A stretch of DNA of 64,000 nucleotides from an uncultured Dechloromonas sp. (GCF_945957265.1 NZ_CAMFKO010000002.1:186001-250000), one strand, 5' to 3'. Positions 17,829 through 28,374 are shown, counted from the first letter of the stretch. The notes: generated from the letters alone by a model not told the origin. Program-made: numbers and translations.

Positions 17829-18913
17829 CGGGCGATTTCTTCCTTGATCAGCCACTTGCTACCCGAGCGGACGAGCACCAGCGTCTTGGTCGTCGAACTC
17901 GACAAGCCGGTGGCCTTGTAGTGCTGGCGGAACTTGGCGGTCGCCTTGTCGCCGTTGATGGCGATCTGCGGGGCGTCGACCGAGACGGAAATCTTGCCGC
18001 CCTTGCCGGCGATGCGCTGCTCGCGCTCCTGCTCCCAGGCCTTGCGGCTCATGCCCTTGGGCGTGTCGAAGTCGTTGGCGTAGGCGCCGAGGTAGGCCTT
18101 CATGTCCTTGCGCGACCAGGCGTCGGCCCAGGCGTTGACGGCCTTGGCCACGTCCTCGCTGCCGTTGGCGGCTGCCGCCGGCTTGCTCGGGGCGGGAGCC
18201 GCAGCGGCCGGAGCGGGGGCCGGGGTGGCTGCCGAGGCGGCGGCGCCCGCGGTGGCGGCGACTACCGTGGCCGTGGTCGGGGTTGCCGGCTTGGCGGCAA
18301 CCGGGGCTGGCGCCGGCTGGGGCGCGGGTGCCGCGGCGACGGGGGCCGGTTGCGGCTTGACGTTGCCCTTGCCCGAGGTGGTGATCAGGTCGCGGATCAG
18401 GGCCAGCTTGTTCTGGGTGGCCGAATTGGAGTTGTCCAGCTGGAGGGCCTTGTCGTAGGCCTGGCTGGCCAGCTTGGCATAGACGTCGCCGAGGTTCTCG
18501 TAGGCGATGGCGTAGGACGGGTGGGTGCGGATGGCCATTTCCAGCGCCGTGCGCGCCTTGTCGTACTGTTTCTGCTGGGCGTACAGCACGGCGAGGTTGT
18601 TGTAGGGTTCCGGCAGTTCCGGGTAATCCTCGGAAAGCTTGGTGAACACGGCGATCGCGTCGGCCGGCTTGTTCATCTCGGTATAGATCAGGCCCTTCAG
18701 GAAGCGGCCCTGGGCATCCTTGGGGCGGCTGCTCAGGTAGGCATCGACCTTTTCCATGGCTTGCGGGAACTGGCCCTGCTTGATCAGGCGCTGGACTTCC
18801 GGCAGGTTGTCGGCGAAGGCCGGGGCGGCAAAGCCGATGGCCAGTCCGATTGCCAGTGCGCGCAAGGTCTTGAGTTGCCTGAAACGGGGCTGGAGCAGGG
18901 AGGTCGAGGTCAT
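17825..18913 (-). CDS. periplasmic TPR protein with C-terminal NTF2-like domain
   Basis: This 362-residue protein is exported (signal ending APAFA near residue 34). It has about four tetratricopeptide helices pairs (about 38-165), a long Ala/Pro-rich linker (about 190-250), and a C-terminal domain with the pattern [17 protein letters not shown] and KWLIKEE. That domain is recognisably homologous to the C-terminal domain of the L,D-transpeptidase encoded immediately downstream, with which it overlaps as GTGA. The pair probably works on the same envelope target, with the TPR part as the docking module. No catalytic residues were recognised. Confidence 0.8.
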   Translation of the reverse strand: MTSTSLLQPRFRQLKTLRALAIGLAIGFAAPAFADNLPEVQRLIKQGQFPQAMEKVDAYLSSRPKDAQGRFLKGLIYTEMNKPADAIAVFTKLSEDYPELPEPYNNLAVLYAQQKQYDKARTALEMAIRTHPSYAIAYENLGDVYAKLASQAYDKALQLDNSNSATQNKLALIRDLITTSGKGNVKPQPAPVAAAPAPQPAPAPVAAKPATPTTATVVAATAGAAASAATPAPAPAAAAPAPSKPAAAANGSEDVAKAVNAWADAWSRKDMKAYLGAYANDFDTPKGMSRKAWEQEREQRIAGKGGKISVSVDAPQIAINGDKATAKFRQHYKATGLSSSTTKTLVLVRSGSKWLIKEEIAR

Positions 18914-18918
18914 CGCTA

Positions 18919-18927
18919 TGCTATACT
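18919..18927 (+). promoter_or_regulatory. candidate extended -10 promoter for cysS
   Basis: TGC followed by TATACT (18919-18927) is an extended -10 element; no -35 match is present, which such promoters tolerate. It predicts a cysS leader of roughly 80 bases. The divergent TPR gene has only weak promoter matches (TATAAC on the minus strand at 18935-18940). Confidence 0.4.
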
Positions 18928-19017
18928 TTTCGAGGTTATACGATCCTTTGATTCTACCAAAAACGCCGGTGAATCCATAGTTTTGAGCATCCCGGCGTAC
19001 CCTGAAAACGTCCCCGC

Positions 19018-20388
19018 ATGCTAAAGATCTACAACTCGCTGAAGCGCGAAAAACAAGTATTTACCCCCATCGAAGCGAACAAGGTTCGCATGTACGTCTG
19101 CGGCATGACGGTGTACGACTATTGCCACCTCGGCCACGCCCGGGTGATGGTGGTTTTCGACATGGTTTACCGCTGGCTGCAGGCCTCGGGCTACGACGTG
19201 ACCTATGTCCGCAACATCACCGACATCGACGACAAGATCATCAAGCGCGCCATCGAAAATGGCGAAACGATCCAGCAGCTGACCGATCGCTTCATCGCCT
19301 ACATGCACGAGGATGCGGATGCGCTGGGCGTGCTGCGCCCGGACCACGAGCCGCGGGCGACCGAATACGTGACGGAGATGCAGGAAATCATCCGCAAGCT
19401 GGAAGGCAACGGCCTGGCTTACCAGGCGACGGATGGCGACGTGAACTACGCGGTCCGCAAGTTCCCGGGCTACGGCAAGCTGTCGGGCAAGTCGCTCGAC
19501 GACCTGCGCGCCGGCGAACGGGTCGAGGTCGATTCGGCCAAGCAGGACCCGCTCGATTTCGTGCTCTGGAAGCACGCCAAGCCGGGCGAGCCGGCCTGGG
19601 CTTCGCCGTGGGGTGAAGGGCGCCCGGGCTGGCACATCGAGTGCTCGGCGATGAGTTCGTCGCTGCTCGGCAACCACTTCGACATCCACGGCGGCGGCCA
19701 GGATCTGCAGTTCCCGCACCACGAGAACGAGATCGCCCAGTCCGAGGGGGCCAACTGCTGCAGCTACGTCAATTACTGGATGCACAACGGCTTCGTGCGG
19801 GTCGACAACGAGAAGATGTCCAAGTCGCTGGGCAATTTCTTCACCATCCGCACGGTGCTCGAGCAGTTCGACGCCGAGGTGGTGCGCTTCTTCATCCTGC
19901 GCGCCCACTACCGCAGCCCGTTGAACTACTCCGATGCCCATCTGGACGACGCCAAGCGCAGCCTGGACAGCCTGTACTTCACGCTGCGCGACGTGCCGGC
20001 GGCCGCGGTGGCGATCGACTGGACGAAGGATTTCGCCGCCCGCTTTGCCGCGGCGCTGAACGAGGATTTCGATTCGCACGGCGCGATTTCGGTGCTGTTC
20101 GAACTGGCGGCCGAAGCCAATCGCCAGAAGAGTGCCGAACTGTCCGGCCTGCTCAAGGCGCTGGGCGGGGTGATCGGCCTGCTCGAGCGCGAGCCGATGG
20201 CCTATCTGCAAGGCGGGGCCGGGGCCGGCGGCCTGGACGAGGCAGCCATCGGGCAGCTGATCGAAGCCCGTGCGGCGGCCAAGAAGGGCCGCGATTTCGC
20301 CGAGGCCGACCGCATTCGCGACGAACTGAAGGCAGCGGGCATCGTGCTCGACGACAGCCCGCAAGGAACTACCTGGCGGCGCGCCTGA
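19018..20388 (+). CDS. cysS: cysteinyl-tRNA synthetase
   Basis: This 456-residue class I aminoacyl-tRNA synthetase charges tRNA-Cys. It has the zinc/HIGH region CGMTVYD and [16 protein letters not shown] with the zinc ligands, [10 protein letters not shown], and KMSKSLGN for the KMSKS loop. The length matches CysS. It is a single gene with a divergent upstream neighbour and a strong terminator 4 bases downstream. Confidence 0.97.
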   Translation: MLKIYNSLKREKQVFTPIEANKVRMYVCGMTVYDYCHLGHARVMVVFDMVYRWLQASGYDVTYVRNITDIDDKIIKRAIENGETIQQLTDRFIAYMHEDADALGVLRPDHEPRATEYVTEMQEIIRKLEGNGLAYQATDGDVNYAVRKFPGYGKLSGKSLDDLRAGERVEVDSAKQDPLDFVLWKHAKPGEPAWASPWGEGRPGWHIECSAMSSSLLGNHFDIHGGGQDLQFPHHENEIAQSEGANCCSYVNYWMHNGFVRVDNEKMSKSLGNFFTIRTVLEQFDAEVVRFFILRAHYRSPLNYSDAHLDDAKRSLDSLYFTLRDVPAAAVAIDWTKDFAARFAAALNEDFDSHGAISVLFELAAEANRQKSAELSGLLKALGGVIGLLEREPMAYLQGGAGAGGLDEAAIGQLIEARAAAKKGRDFAEADRIRDELKAAGIVLDDSPQGTTWRRA

Positions 20389-20391
20389 ACG

Positions 20392-20421
20392 AAAAAAAGC
20401 CCGTCGCAAGACGGGCTTTTT
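20392..20421. terminator. bidirectional intrinsic terminator between cysS and a LivK-like gene
   Basis: AGCCCGTC (20398-20405), loop GCAA and GACGGGCT (20410-20417) form a perfect 8-bp stem. It is flanked by an A run on the left and a T run on the right, so it can stop transcription from both sides. It lies between two convergent genes. Confidence 0.9.
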
Positions 20422-20437
20422 GCTGGAGCGGGGCGCC

Positions 20438-21586
20438 CTACTTGATGACCTTGCCGCCGGAGCCGACGACGGTCAGTTCGACGAAGCGCGATCCCAGTCG
20501 GCTGCCCGGGCCGTAGCTCACCTTGAAGCCGCCGAGATCGAAGTTCTGCAGGCCTTCCAACGCGGCGACCAGCTTTTCGCGGCTGACGTCCTTGCCCATC
20601 TTCCTGATCCCCTCGGCGACCAGGCGGGCGGTGATATAGCCTTCCAGGCCGTAGTACGAGAACTTGTCCTTCTGCTTGCCGAGCAGCTTCTGGTATTCGC
20701 GGACGACGCCGATGGTGTCGTTCCAGGGGTAGGGAACGACCTGCGAGATGCCGATGCCGCGGGCTTCGTTGCCCAGCTCCTGGGCCAGCACCTCGCCGCC
20801 GACCGGCGACAGGGTCAGGAACATCGGGAACTGGCCCTGTTGCTTCATGGCCTTGACGAAGGCGGCGGTCGGCTTGTAGAGCGTGACCATGACCACCGCC
20901 TGCGGGTTGGACTTGCCGATCGCCTCCGTCGCCTTCGCGACGTCGAGCGAGTTGCGCTCGACGGTGCCGACGGCAACCGGGGCGAGGTTGGCGCGCTTCA
21001 TCGCGTTGCTGACGCCCTCGAGGCCCGACTTGCCGAAACCGTCGTTCTGGTAGAACACGGCGATGTTTTTCAGGCCCAGGGACAGGATCTGGTCGACAAT
21101 CGCCTCGGCCTCGTCGGCATAGCTGGCGCGGATGTTGAACATGTAGCGGCTGTTCGGGTTGGCCGATACCGGTTCGCGCAGGCTTCCGGCGCCTGAAATC
21201 GTCCCGACCAGCGGCACCTTGGCCGGGCCGAAAACCTTGTTCATCGCCTCGGTGGTCGGCGTCGAGCCGTAGTAGCCCATCAGCGCGAAGACACGCTTGT
21301 CCTGGATCAGTGTCTTGGTATTGGCGACCGTGCGGTCGGTTTCATAGCCGTCGTCGATGGTGATCAGCTCGATCCTGCGGCCGTTGATGCCGCCGCTTTT
21401 GTTGAGCTGGTCGAAATAGGCGGTGATCGCCTCGCGCATCTGCATGCCGTAGACCCCATTGGGGCCGGTGAAGGGGGAGGACATGCCGAGGGTGATGCTG
21501 GAGTCCGTCACGCCGTCCTCGGCATGGGTCTGGGTCATGCCCAGCGCCAGCAGGCAGGCGAGCAGTGCGGTGCGTAGTGCTTTCAT
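20438..21586 (-). CDS. ABC transporter periplasmic binding protein, LivK-like (copy A)
   Basis: This 382-residue type I periplasmic binding protein has a signal peptide (MKALRTALLACLLALG...THA) and the family start ITLGMSSPFTGP. Segments GYYGSTPTTEAMN, VFYQNDGFGKSGLEG and VPYPWNDT recall branched-chain amino acid or aromatic/amide binding proteins (Peripla_BP_6). The ligand cannot be read. The start at 21586 is chosen for its signal peptide and the GGAGA upstream. It is a close paralogue of the gene 98 bases upstream. No permease or ATPase gene lies nearby, so it would have to use a transporter encoded elsewhere, or serve as a sensor. Confidence 0.85.
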   Translation of the reverse strand: MKALRTALLACLLALGMTQTHAEDGVTDSSITLGMSSPFTGPNGVYGMQMREAITAYFDQLNKSGGINGRRIELITIDDGYETDRTVANTKTLIQDKRVFALMGYYGSTPTTEAMNKVFGPAKVPLVGTISGAGSLREPVSANPNSRYMFNIRASYADEAEAIVDQILSLGLKNIAVFYQNDGFGKSGLEGVSNAMKRANLAPVAVGTVERNSLDVAKATEAIGKSNPQAVVMVTLYKPTAAFVKAMKQQGQFPMFLTLSPVGGEVLAQELGNEARGIGISQVVPYPWNDTIGVVREYQKLLGKQKDKFSYYGLEGYITARLVAEGIRKMGKDVSREKLVAALEGLQNFDLGGFKVSYGPGSRLGSRFVELTVVGSGGKVIK

Positions 21587-21684
21587 GGTCTCCGTGGCTT
21601 TCCGAAAGAGTAATTTTGGGCCAGCTTGGAGGATGGTCCCGCTAGCTGACATTCTCCTTACAGTGTGACAGGGGGAGGCCGGCC

Positions 21685-22833
21685 TTACTTGACCAGCTTG
21701 CCGCCGGCACCGATGACGGTCAGCTGGACGAACTGGGAGCCGGCCCGGCTGTTCGGCGCGAAGGCGACCCGGTAGCCGCCGAAGTCCTGGTTCATGCCTT
21801 CGAGCGCGGTCACCAGCTTCTCGCGCGACAGGTCCTTGCTGCCGGCCTTGCGCAGCGCATCGACGGCCAGCTTGGCGATGATGAAGCCTTCCATGCTGGT
21901 GTACGAATAAGGGCCCTGCCTGCCGATGAAGTGCTGGTATTCCTTGACCACGGCGACCGTGTCGTTCCAGGGGTAGGGCATGACCTGCGAGATGCCGATG
22001 CCGCGCGCATCCTTGCCCAGTTCCTGCGTCAGCTGCTCGGCGCTGACCGGCGACAGGGTCATGAACATCGGGCTCAGGTTCGCGTTGCGCAGCGCCTTGA
22101 CCATGGCTGCCGTCGGCTTGTGCAGGGTGACCATGACCACGGCCTGCGGATTGACCTTGGCAATGGCCTCGACGGCCTTGCCGATATCCTCGGAGTTGCG
22201 CTCCACGCTGCCGGTCGCCGACGGGGTCAGGTTGTGCTTCTTCAGCGCGTTGCCCAGCCCTTCCAGCCCGGCCTTGCCGAAGCCGTCGTTCTGGTAGAAC
22301 ACGGCGATGTTCTTGAGGCCGAGCGTGGCGAGTTGGGTGCCGATGGCTTCCGCTTCGTCGGCATAGCTCGCCCGCTGGCTGAACATGTAGCGGTTGTTCG
22401 GGTTGGCGGCGGGCGGCTGGCGCAGCGACATGGCGCCGGAGATGCCACCGATCATCGGCACCTTGGCCGGGCCGAAAACCTTGTTCATGGCGTCGGTCAT
22501 GGCCGTCGAGCCGTAATAGCCGAGCAGCGCGAAGACCTTGTCGGTCTCGATCAGGGTCCGGGTGTTGGCCACCGTTTTTTCCGGATCGTAGCCATCGTCC
22601 ATGACGGTCAGCTGGAGCTTTCGCCCGTTGACGCCGCCATTCTTGTTGACCTGGTCGAAATAGGCGGCAATGACCTTCTTCAGCTCCTGCCCCTGTGCGC
22701 CGGCGGGGCCGGTGAGCGGCACCGACATGCCCAGCGTGATCGCATTGTCGGTGACGCCGGTTTCGGCGAAGGATGCCTGGAGAGCGCCGGCGAAGATCAG
22801 GCAGGCTGACAGGATGTGGCGAATCGCTTTCAT
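21685..22833 (-). CDS. ABC transporter periplasmic binding protein, LivK-like (copy B)
   Basis: This 382-residue exported binding protein shares with copy A the same length, the motifs YFDQ-NK-GG-NGR, MNKVFGPAKVP, NIAVFYQNDGFGK and PYPWNDT, and the C-terminal GGK-K. The start at 22833 provides a signal peptide (MKAIRHILSACLIFAGALQASFA); 67 in-frame codons upstream are not family-like. It is the first gene of the pair, with a TATAAT box upstream. The pair looks like a tandem duplication that has since diverged in the ligand-facing regions. Confidence 0.85.
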   Translation of the reverse strand: MKAIRHILSACLIFAGALQASFAETGVTDNAITLGMSVPLTGPAGAQGQELKKVIAAYFDQVNKNGGVNGRKLQLTVMDDGYDPEKTVANTRTLIETDKVFALLGYYGSTAMTDAMNKVFGPAKVPMIGGISGAMSLRQPPAANPNNRYMFSQRASYADEAEAIGTQLATLGLKNIAVFYQNDGFGKAGLEGLGNALKKHNLTPSATGSVERNSEDIGKAVEAIAKVNPQAVVMVTLHKPTAAMVKALRNANLSPMFMTLSPVSAEQLTQELGKDARGIGISQVMPYPWNDTVAVVKEYQHFIGRQGPYSYTSMEGFIIAKLAVDALRKAGSKDLSREKLVTALEGMNQDFGGYRVAFAPNSRAGSQFVQLTVIGAGGKLVK

Positions 22834-22869
22834 GGATTTCTCGCTATCGAGTGCCGTAATAATCTTTTC

Positions 22870-22875
22870 ATTATA
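22870..22875 (-). promoter_or_regulatory. candidate -10 box for the LivK-like pair
   Basis: A perfect TATAAT on the minus strand lies about 37 bases before the copy B start. No clear -35 element is seen at 16-18 bases, so the promoter may need an activator. Confidence 0.35.
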
Positions 22876-22980
22876 TGGCCGGAAACCTCGGCCGTTGCTG
22901 GAAAGACCGGTGAAACGAGGCTTTCCGGCGGCGGGCGTTGCATTTTGGGAACGCGGGCCTCCCCGGGATTTTTCCAGGCG

Positions 22981-23017
22981 AAAAAAAGCGACCCGGGATG
23001 GCTCGCGGATCGCTTTC
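22981..23017 (-). terminator. intrinsic terminator of the grpE-dnaK-dnaJ operon
   Basis: On the minus strand AAAGCGA pairs with TCGCTTT, with a further CCG/CGG pairing inside, and the hairpin runs into seven T. It lies about 30 bases after the dnaJ stop. Confidence 0.75.
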
Positions 23018-23046
23018 GGGTCTTGCTGGCGCAAGGCGGGGGGGAT

Positions 23047-24186
<1,140 letters not shown>

Positions 24187-24213
24187 AACTGTTCCCGACT
24201 GATGCTGCGGAAA

Positions 24214-24255
24214 GGCCGGATCGAGCGGCGCGTGCGCGTCCGCTTCGATCCGGCC
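24214..24255 (-). promoter_or_regulatory. large hairpin between dnaK and dnaJ
   Basis: GGCCGGATCGA at one end and its complement at the other form an almost perfect 15-16 bp stem with one bulged base, inside the 96-base dnaK-dnaJ gap. On the minus strand it is followed only by TTTCC, so it is not a full terminator. It may attenuate read-through or stabilise the dnaK message. Inferred from structure only. Confidence 0.6.
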
Positions 24256-24282
24256 ACTTAGAACGGCGCGTCAGCGACCGTT

Positions 24283-26226
24283 TTAAGCCTTCTTGTCCTT
24301 GTTCACTTCCGTGAATTCGGCATCGACGACATCGCCTTCGACGGTCTTTTCCTTCGGCTGTTCGCCGCCTGCGGCGCCGGCACCGGCGGCTGCGCCTTCG
24401 GCCTGCTGCTGGGCGTACATCTTTTCACCCAGCTTCTGGGCGGCGGCGGACAGGGCTTCGGTCTTGGCGGTGATGACTTCCTTGTCGCCGTCGCGCAGCA
24501 CGTCCTCGACATCCTTGATGGCGGTTTCGATGGCGGCCTTCTCGCCGGCATCCAGCTTGTCGCCGTACTCGGTCAGCGACTTCTTGACCATGTGCACCAT
24601 GCCGTCGGCCTGGTTGCGGGCATCGGCCAGCTCGTGCGCCTTCTTGTCCTCCTCGGCGTGCAGCTCGGCGTCCTTCACCATGCGCTGGATTTCTTCCTCG
24701 CTCAGGCCGGAGTTGGCCTTGATGGTGATCTTGTTTTCCTTGCCGGTGGCCTTGTCCTTGGCGGTGACGTGCATGATGCCGTTAGCGTCGATGTCGAAGA
24801 TGACTTCGATCTGCGGGGCGCCACGCGGGGCCGGCGGGATGCCTTCGAGGTTGAACTGGCCGAGGCTCTTGTTGCCGGTCGCCACTTCGCGCTCGCCCTG
24901 CAGCACGTGGATGGTCACTGCCGACTGGTTGTCGTCGGCGGTCGAGAAGACTTGCGAGGCCTTGGTCGGGATCGTGGTGTTCTTCTGGATCAGCTTGGTC
25001 ATGATGCTGCCCAGGGTTTCGATGCCGAGCGACAGCGGGGTGACGTCGAGGAGCAGCACGTCCTTGACTTCGCCCTGCAGCACGCCGCCCTGGATGGCGG
25101 CGCCGACGGCGACGGCTTCATCCGGGTTCACGTCCTTGCGCGGCTCCTTGCCGAACACTTCCTTGACCTTTTCCTGCACCTTCGGCATGCGCGACTGGCC
25201 GCCGACCAGGATCACGTCGTCGATGTCGCTGATCTTGCAGCCGGCATCCTTGAGCGCGGTGACGCACGGGGCGACGGTGCGCTCGATCAGTTCGTCGACC
25301 AGCGACTCGAACTTGGCGCGGGTGATCTTCAGCGCCAGGTGCTTCGGGCCGGAGGCATCGGCGGTGATGTAGGGCAGGTTGATTTCGGTCTGCTGGCTGG
25401 AGGACAGCTCGATCTTGGCCTTTTCGGCGGCTTCCTTGAGGCGTTGCAGGGCCAGCACGTCCTTCTTCAGGTCGACGCCGGATTCCTTCTTGAATTCCTC
25501 GATGATGTAGTCGATCAGGCGCTGGTCGAAGTCTTCGCCACCGAGGAATGTGTCGCCGTTGGTGGCCAGCACTTCGAACTGCTTTTCGCCATCGACGTCG
25601 GCGATTTCGATGATGGAGATGTCGAAAGTGCCGCCGCCGAGGTCATAGACGGCGATCTTCTTGTCCTTGCCGGACACCTTGTCCATGCCGAAGGCCAGTG
25701 CAGCGGCGGTCGGCTCGTTGATGATGCGCTTGACTTCCAGGCCGGCGATGCGGCCGGCGTCCTTGGTTGCCTGGCGCTGGCTGTCGTTGAAGTAGGCCGG
25801 CACGGTGATGACGGCTTCGGTGACTTCCTCGCCGAGGTAGTCTTCGGCGGTCTTCTTCATCTTGCGCAGCACTTCGGCGGAAACCTGCGGCGGGGCGATC
25901 TTCTTGTCGCGCGCTTCGACCCAGGCGTCGCCGTTGTCGGCCTTGACGATGCGGAACGGCATCAGGGCGATGTCCTTCTGCACTTCCTTCTCTTCGAAGC
26001 GGCGGCCGATCAGGCGCTTGACGGCGTACAGCGTGTTCTTCGGGTTGGTCACCGCCTGGCGCTTGGCCGGGGCGCCGCACAGGATTTCGCCGTCTTCGGT
26101 GTAGCCGATGACGGACGGCGTGGTGCGCGCGCCTTCCGCGTTTTCGATGACTTTCGGCTGGCCGCCTTCCATGATGGCGACGCAGGAGTTGGTGGTGCCG
26201 AGGTCGATACCGATGATCTTGCCCAT
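24283..26226 (-). CDS. dnaK: chaperone DnaK (Hsp70)
   Basis: This 647-residue Hsp70 binds hydrophobic peptides in an ATP-dependent cycle with DnaJ and GrpE. It shows [12 protein letters not shown] at the N-terminus, the phosphate loop [18 protein letters not shown], the linker [17 protein letters not shown] into the substrate-binding domain, and a C-terminal lid ending in a Gly/Ala stretch and DAEFTEV. The start at 26226 matches the conserved [10 protein letters not shown]; 16 extra in-frame codons upstream are not conserved. It lies 66 bases after grpE in the same operon. Confidence 0.98.
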   Translation of the reverse strand: MGKIIGIDLGTTNSCVAIMEGGQPKVIENAEGARTTPSVIGYTEDGEILCGAPAKRQAVTNPKNTLYAVKRLIGRRFEEKEVQKDIALMPFRIVKADNGDAWVEARDKKIAPPQVSAEVLRKMKKTAEDYLGEEVTEAVITVPAYFNDSQRQATKDAGRIAGLEVKRIINEPTAAALAFGMDKVSGKDKKIAVYDLGGGTFDISIIEIADVDGEKQFEVLATNGDTFLGGEDFDQRLIDYIIEEFKKESGVDLKKDVLALQRLKEAAEKAKIELSSSQQTEINLPYITADASGPKHLALKITRAKFESLVDELIERTVAPCVTALKDAGCKISDIDDVILVGGQSRMPKVQEKVKEVFGKEPRKDVNPDEAVAVGAAIQGGVLQGEVKDVLLLDVTPLSLGIETLGSIMTKLIQKNTTIPTKASQVFSTADDNQSAVTIHVLQGEREVATGNKSLGQFNLEGIPPAPRGAPQIEVIFDIDANGIMHVTAKDKATGKENKITIKANSGLSEEEIQRMVKDAELHAEEDKKAHELADARNQADGMVHMVKKSLTEYGDKLDAGEKAAIETAIKDVEDVLRDGDKEVITAKTEALSAAAQKLGEKMYAQQQAEGAAAGAGAAGGEQPKEKTVEGDVVDAEFTEVNKDKKA

Positions 26227-26292
26227 GATGTTTTTCCTAAAGTGAATTGCCGATGTTCGTGAGTTGGGGGCCATGCCCCCGATTTCAAGTGT

Positions 26293-26853
26293 TTATTTGC
26301 CCTTGGCGACCATGACCAGGGCCGGGCGCAGCGTGCGCTCGGCGATGGTGTAGCCCTTCTGCAGCACGGTGACCACGGTGTTGGCTTCCTGCTCGGAATC
26401 GACCATGCCGATGGCCTGGTGCTTGTGCGGGTCGAACTTCTCGCCGAGCGGATTGACCTCGTTCAGCGCGTTCTTCTCGAAGGCCGAAACCAGCTGCTTG
26501 AGGGTCAGCTCGACGCCGGACTTGAAGCTGTCGACGGTCTGCTCCGGCACGGCCAGCGCGGCTTCCAGGCTGTCCTTGACGGCCAGCAGTTCGCCGGCGA
26601 ATTTCTCGACGGCGAACTTGTGGGCCTTGGAAATGTCTTCCTGGGCGCGGCGGCGGATGTTCTCGCCTTCGGCCTTGGCGCGCAGCCAGGCGTCGTAGTG
26701 CTCGGCGGCCTTCAGTTCGAGGGCCTTGAATTGCTCCTCGACGCTGGGAATGGTGTCGATGTTGTCGGCCGGCGCGGCTTCCGCGGCGGCTGCTTGCTCG
26801 GGGGCGGGTTCGCTGCCCAGCATGGCTTCCTGGGCGTTTTCGGGGTTGGACAT
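26293..26853 (-). CDS. grpE: nucleotide exchange factor GrpE
   Basis: This 186-residue protein speeds ADP release from DnaK. An acidic, Ala-rich N-terminal region precedes a long dimerising coiled coil (about 38-100) and the C-terminal beta domain (about 125-185) with [13 protein letters not shown] and [16 protein letters not shown], both typical. A GGAG ribosome site lies just upstream. It is the first gene of grpE-dnaK-dnaJ, with a heat-shock-like promoter about 30 bases before the start. Confidence 0.96.
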   Translation of the reverse strand: MSNPENAQEAMLGSEPAPEQAAAAEAAPADNIDTIPSVEEQFKALELKAAEHYDAWLRAKAEGENIRRRAQEDISKAHKFAVEKFAGELLAVKDSLEAALAVPEQTVDSFKSGVELTLKQLVSAFEKNALNEVNPLGEKFDPHKHQAIGMVDSEQEANTVVTVLQKGYTIAERTLRPALVMVAKGK

Positions 26854-26881
26854 GCAGGTTTCTCCAAAAAATCTTTTCGCT

Positions 26882-26909
26882 ATCTGGAGACGTTTTCCCC
26901 GGTTTCAAG
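26882..26909 (-). promoter_or_regulatory. sigma-32-type heat-shock promoter of grpE-dnaK-dnaJ
   Basis: On the minus strand CTTGAAA (26909-26903) matches the sigma-32 -35 consensus exactly. A 13-base spacer and CTCCAGAT (26889-26882) follow, against CCCCATNT for the -10. The predicted transcript starts about 20-25 bases before grpE. No CIRCE operator is present here, so control appears to be by RpoH rather than HrcA. Confidence 0.65.
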
Positions 26910-26963
26910 TCCACCGCGCCAAATTTCTTTACAGTTGAAACTGCCGCCGGGCGAATGCGCCCG

Positions 26964-26972
26964 TGCTACGAT
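26964..26972 (+). promoter_or_regulatory. candidate extended -10 promoter of the kinase gene
   Basis: TGC followed by TACGAT lies 30 bases before the kinase start and divergent from the grpE promoter. No -35 match was seen. The two promoters are close enough to influence one another. Confidence 0.35.
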
Positions 26973-27002
26973 CATTCCCTGTGTTTTTCTCAGATATCGA
27001 GA

Positions 27003-28370
27003 ATGGAAACAATCGGCAAGTACCGCGTGATACGGGAGTTGGGCAAGGGGGCGACCGCCACGGTCTACCTCTGCGACGATCCCGATCTCGGTCGCCAGGT
27101 TGCCGTCAAGGTGATTCAGTTCGGGAAGGATGCCGGCGCCATGTCGCGCCGGATGCGCAAGCTCTTCCAGAACGAAGGCATGGTGTCGAAGCGGCTGAAC
27201 CACCCCAATATCGTTCAGGTCCATGAAGCGGTGGTCCAGTCGGACTACGCCTACCTGGCGATGGAGTACGTCGAGGGCTTCTCGCTGGAGGAGCACACGC
27301 GGATCGACCGGCTGCTGCCCATGCACCGGGTCATCGGCATCATCTTCAAGTGCTGCATGGCGCTCGACGCCGCCTACCGCCAGGGCATCATCCATCGCGA
27401 CATCAAGCCGGCCAACATCATGGTTGCCGCCGGCGACGAGGCCAAGATCGCCGACTTCGGCCTGGCGCTCAACATGAACAAGGATCTCGACCGGGATTCG
27501 ACCTTCATCATGGGCGTCGGCTCGCCGGCCTACATGTCGCCGGAGCAGATCAAGAGCTACCCGCTCAACCAGAAGACCGACCTGTACTCGCTCGGCGTGC
27601 TGCTCTTCCAGCTGCTGACCGGGCGCCTGCCGTTCCGCGCCAACAACCAGGCGACGCTGATCTATCGCATCGTCAATACCGATGCCCCGTCCGTCACCTC
27701 GCTCCGTCCCGACCTGCCGGAAGGGCTGAACGCCATTCTCAAGCGGGCGCTGGAAAAGGACCTCTACAACCGCTACCGGAACGGCGCCGAAATGGCCAAG
27801 GATCTGTCGGCGGTTCGCTACCAACTGGTCGACGAGGATTCGACGGTCGAGGATACCCGGCACTTCGAAACCCTGCGCAAGCTGGAGTTCTTCACGGAGT
27901 TCGAGAACATCGAGATCTGGGAGGTGCTGCGCGTCGGCGTCTGGCGCGAGGTATCGCCGAACGTGGCGCTGATCCGCGAAGGCGATCGCAGCAAGTTTTT
28001 CGGCGTCATCGTCTCGGGTTCGGTCGAGATATCGCTCGAAGGCAAGGCGCTGTGCCGCCTGGGGACGAGCGAACCGGTCGGCGAGGTGGCTTTCCTGCAT
28101 CCGTCCAGCGATTTGCGCTGCGCCACGGCCGTCACGCTGGAACCGACGCTGTTCCTGGAGATCAACGCGGCGGCGCTGGCGCTGTCTTCCGAGGAGCTGC
28201 TGGAGCGCGTGCGCAATGCCCTGCTCGGCCGGATGATCAAGCGCCTGCGCGAAGTCAACCGGATCGCCGCGGCCCAGGGGCTGCCGGCGGTGCAGAGCCT
28301 GTCGGCGTCGCAGGCGGGCGGTCCGTCCAGGCTGGGCGGCGGGCTCGACCTCGAGCTGGCACCGATGTGA
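27003..28370 (+). CDS. Ser/Thr protein kinase with C-terminal cyclic-nucleotide-binding-like domain
   Basis: From the start at 27003 this is a 455-residue soluble protein. The Hanks-type kinase domain occupies about 7-270 and looks active: glycine loop GKGATATV (14-21), Lys36, HRDIKPANIM with catalytic Asp133, DFG at 151, and SPE near 181. About 325-430 matches the cyclic-nucleotide-binding/CRP-like fold (IREGDRSKFFGVIVSGSVEIS, then GEVAFLH), normally an allosteric ligand site. There is no membrane helix, unlike PknB. It is transcribed divergently from grpE-dnaK-dnaJ. Its substrate and ligand are unknown, and the key phosphate-binding Arg of true cAMP sites is not obvious. Confidence 0.85.
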   Translation: METIGKYRVIRELGKGATATVYLCDDPDLGRQVAVKVIQFGKDAGAMSRRMRKLFQNEGMVSKRLNHPNIVQVHEAVVQSDYAYLAMEYVEGFSLEEHTRIDRLLPMHRVIGIIFKCCMALDAAYRQGIIHRDIKPANIMVAAGDEAKIADFGLALNMNKDLDRDSTFIMGVGSPAYMSPEQIKSYPLNQKTDLYSLGVLLFQLLTGRLPFRANNQATLIYRIVNTDAPSVTSLRPDLPEGLNAILKRALEKDLYNRYRNGAEMAKDLSAVRYQLVDEDSTVEDTRHFETLRKLEFFTEFENIEIWEVLRVGVWREVSPNVALIREGDRSKFFGVIVSGSVEISLEGKALCRLGTSEPVGEVAFLHPSSDLRCATAVTLEPTLFLEINAAALALSSEELLERVRNALLGRMIKRLREVNRIAAAQGLPAVQSLSASQAGGPSRLGGGLDLELAPM

Positions 28371-28374
28371 GGCT

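Noticed and set aside
26854..27002. Possible CIRCE operator between grpE and the kinase
   Set aside because: No TTAGCACTC and GAGTGCTAA pair was found; the region shows a sigma-32-like promoter instead.
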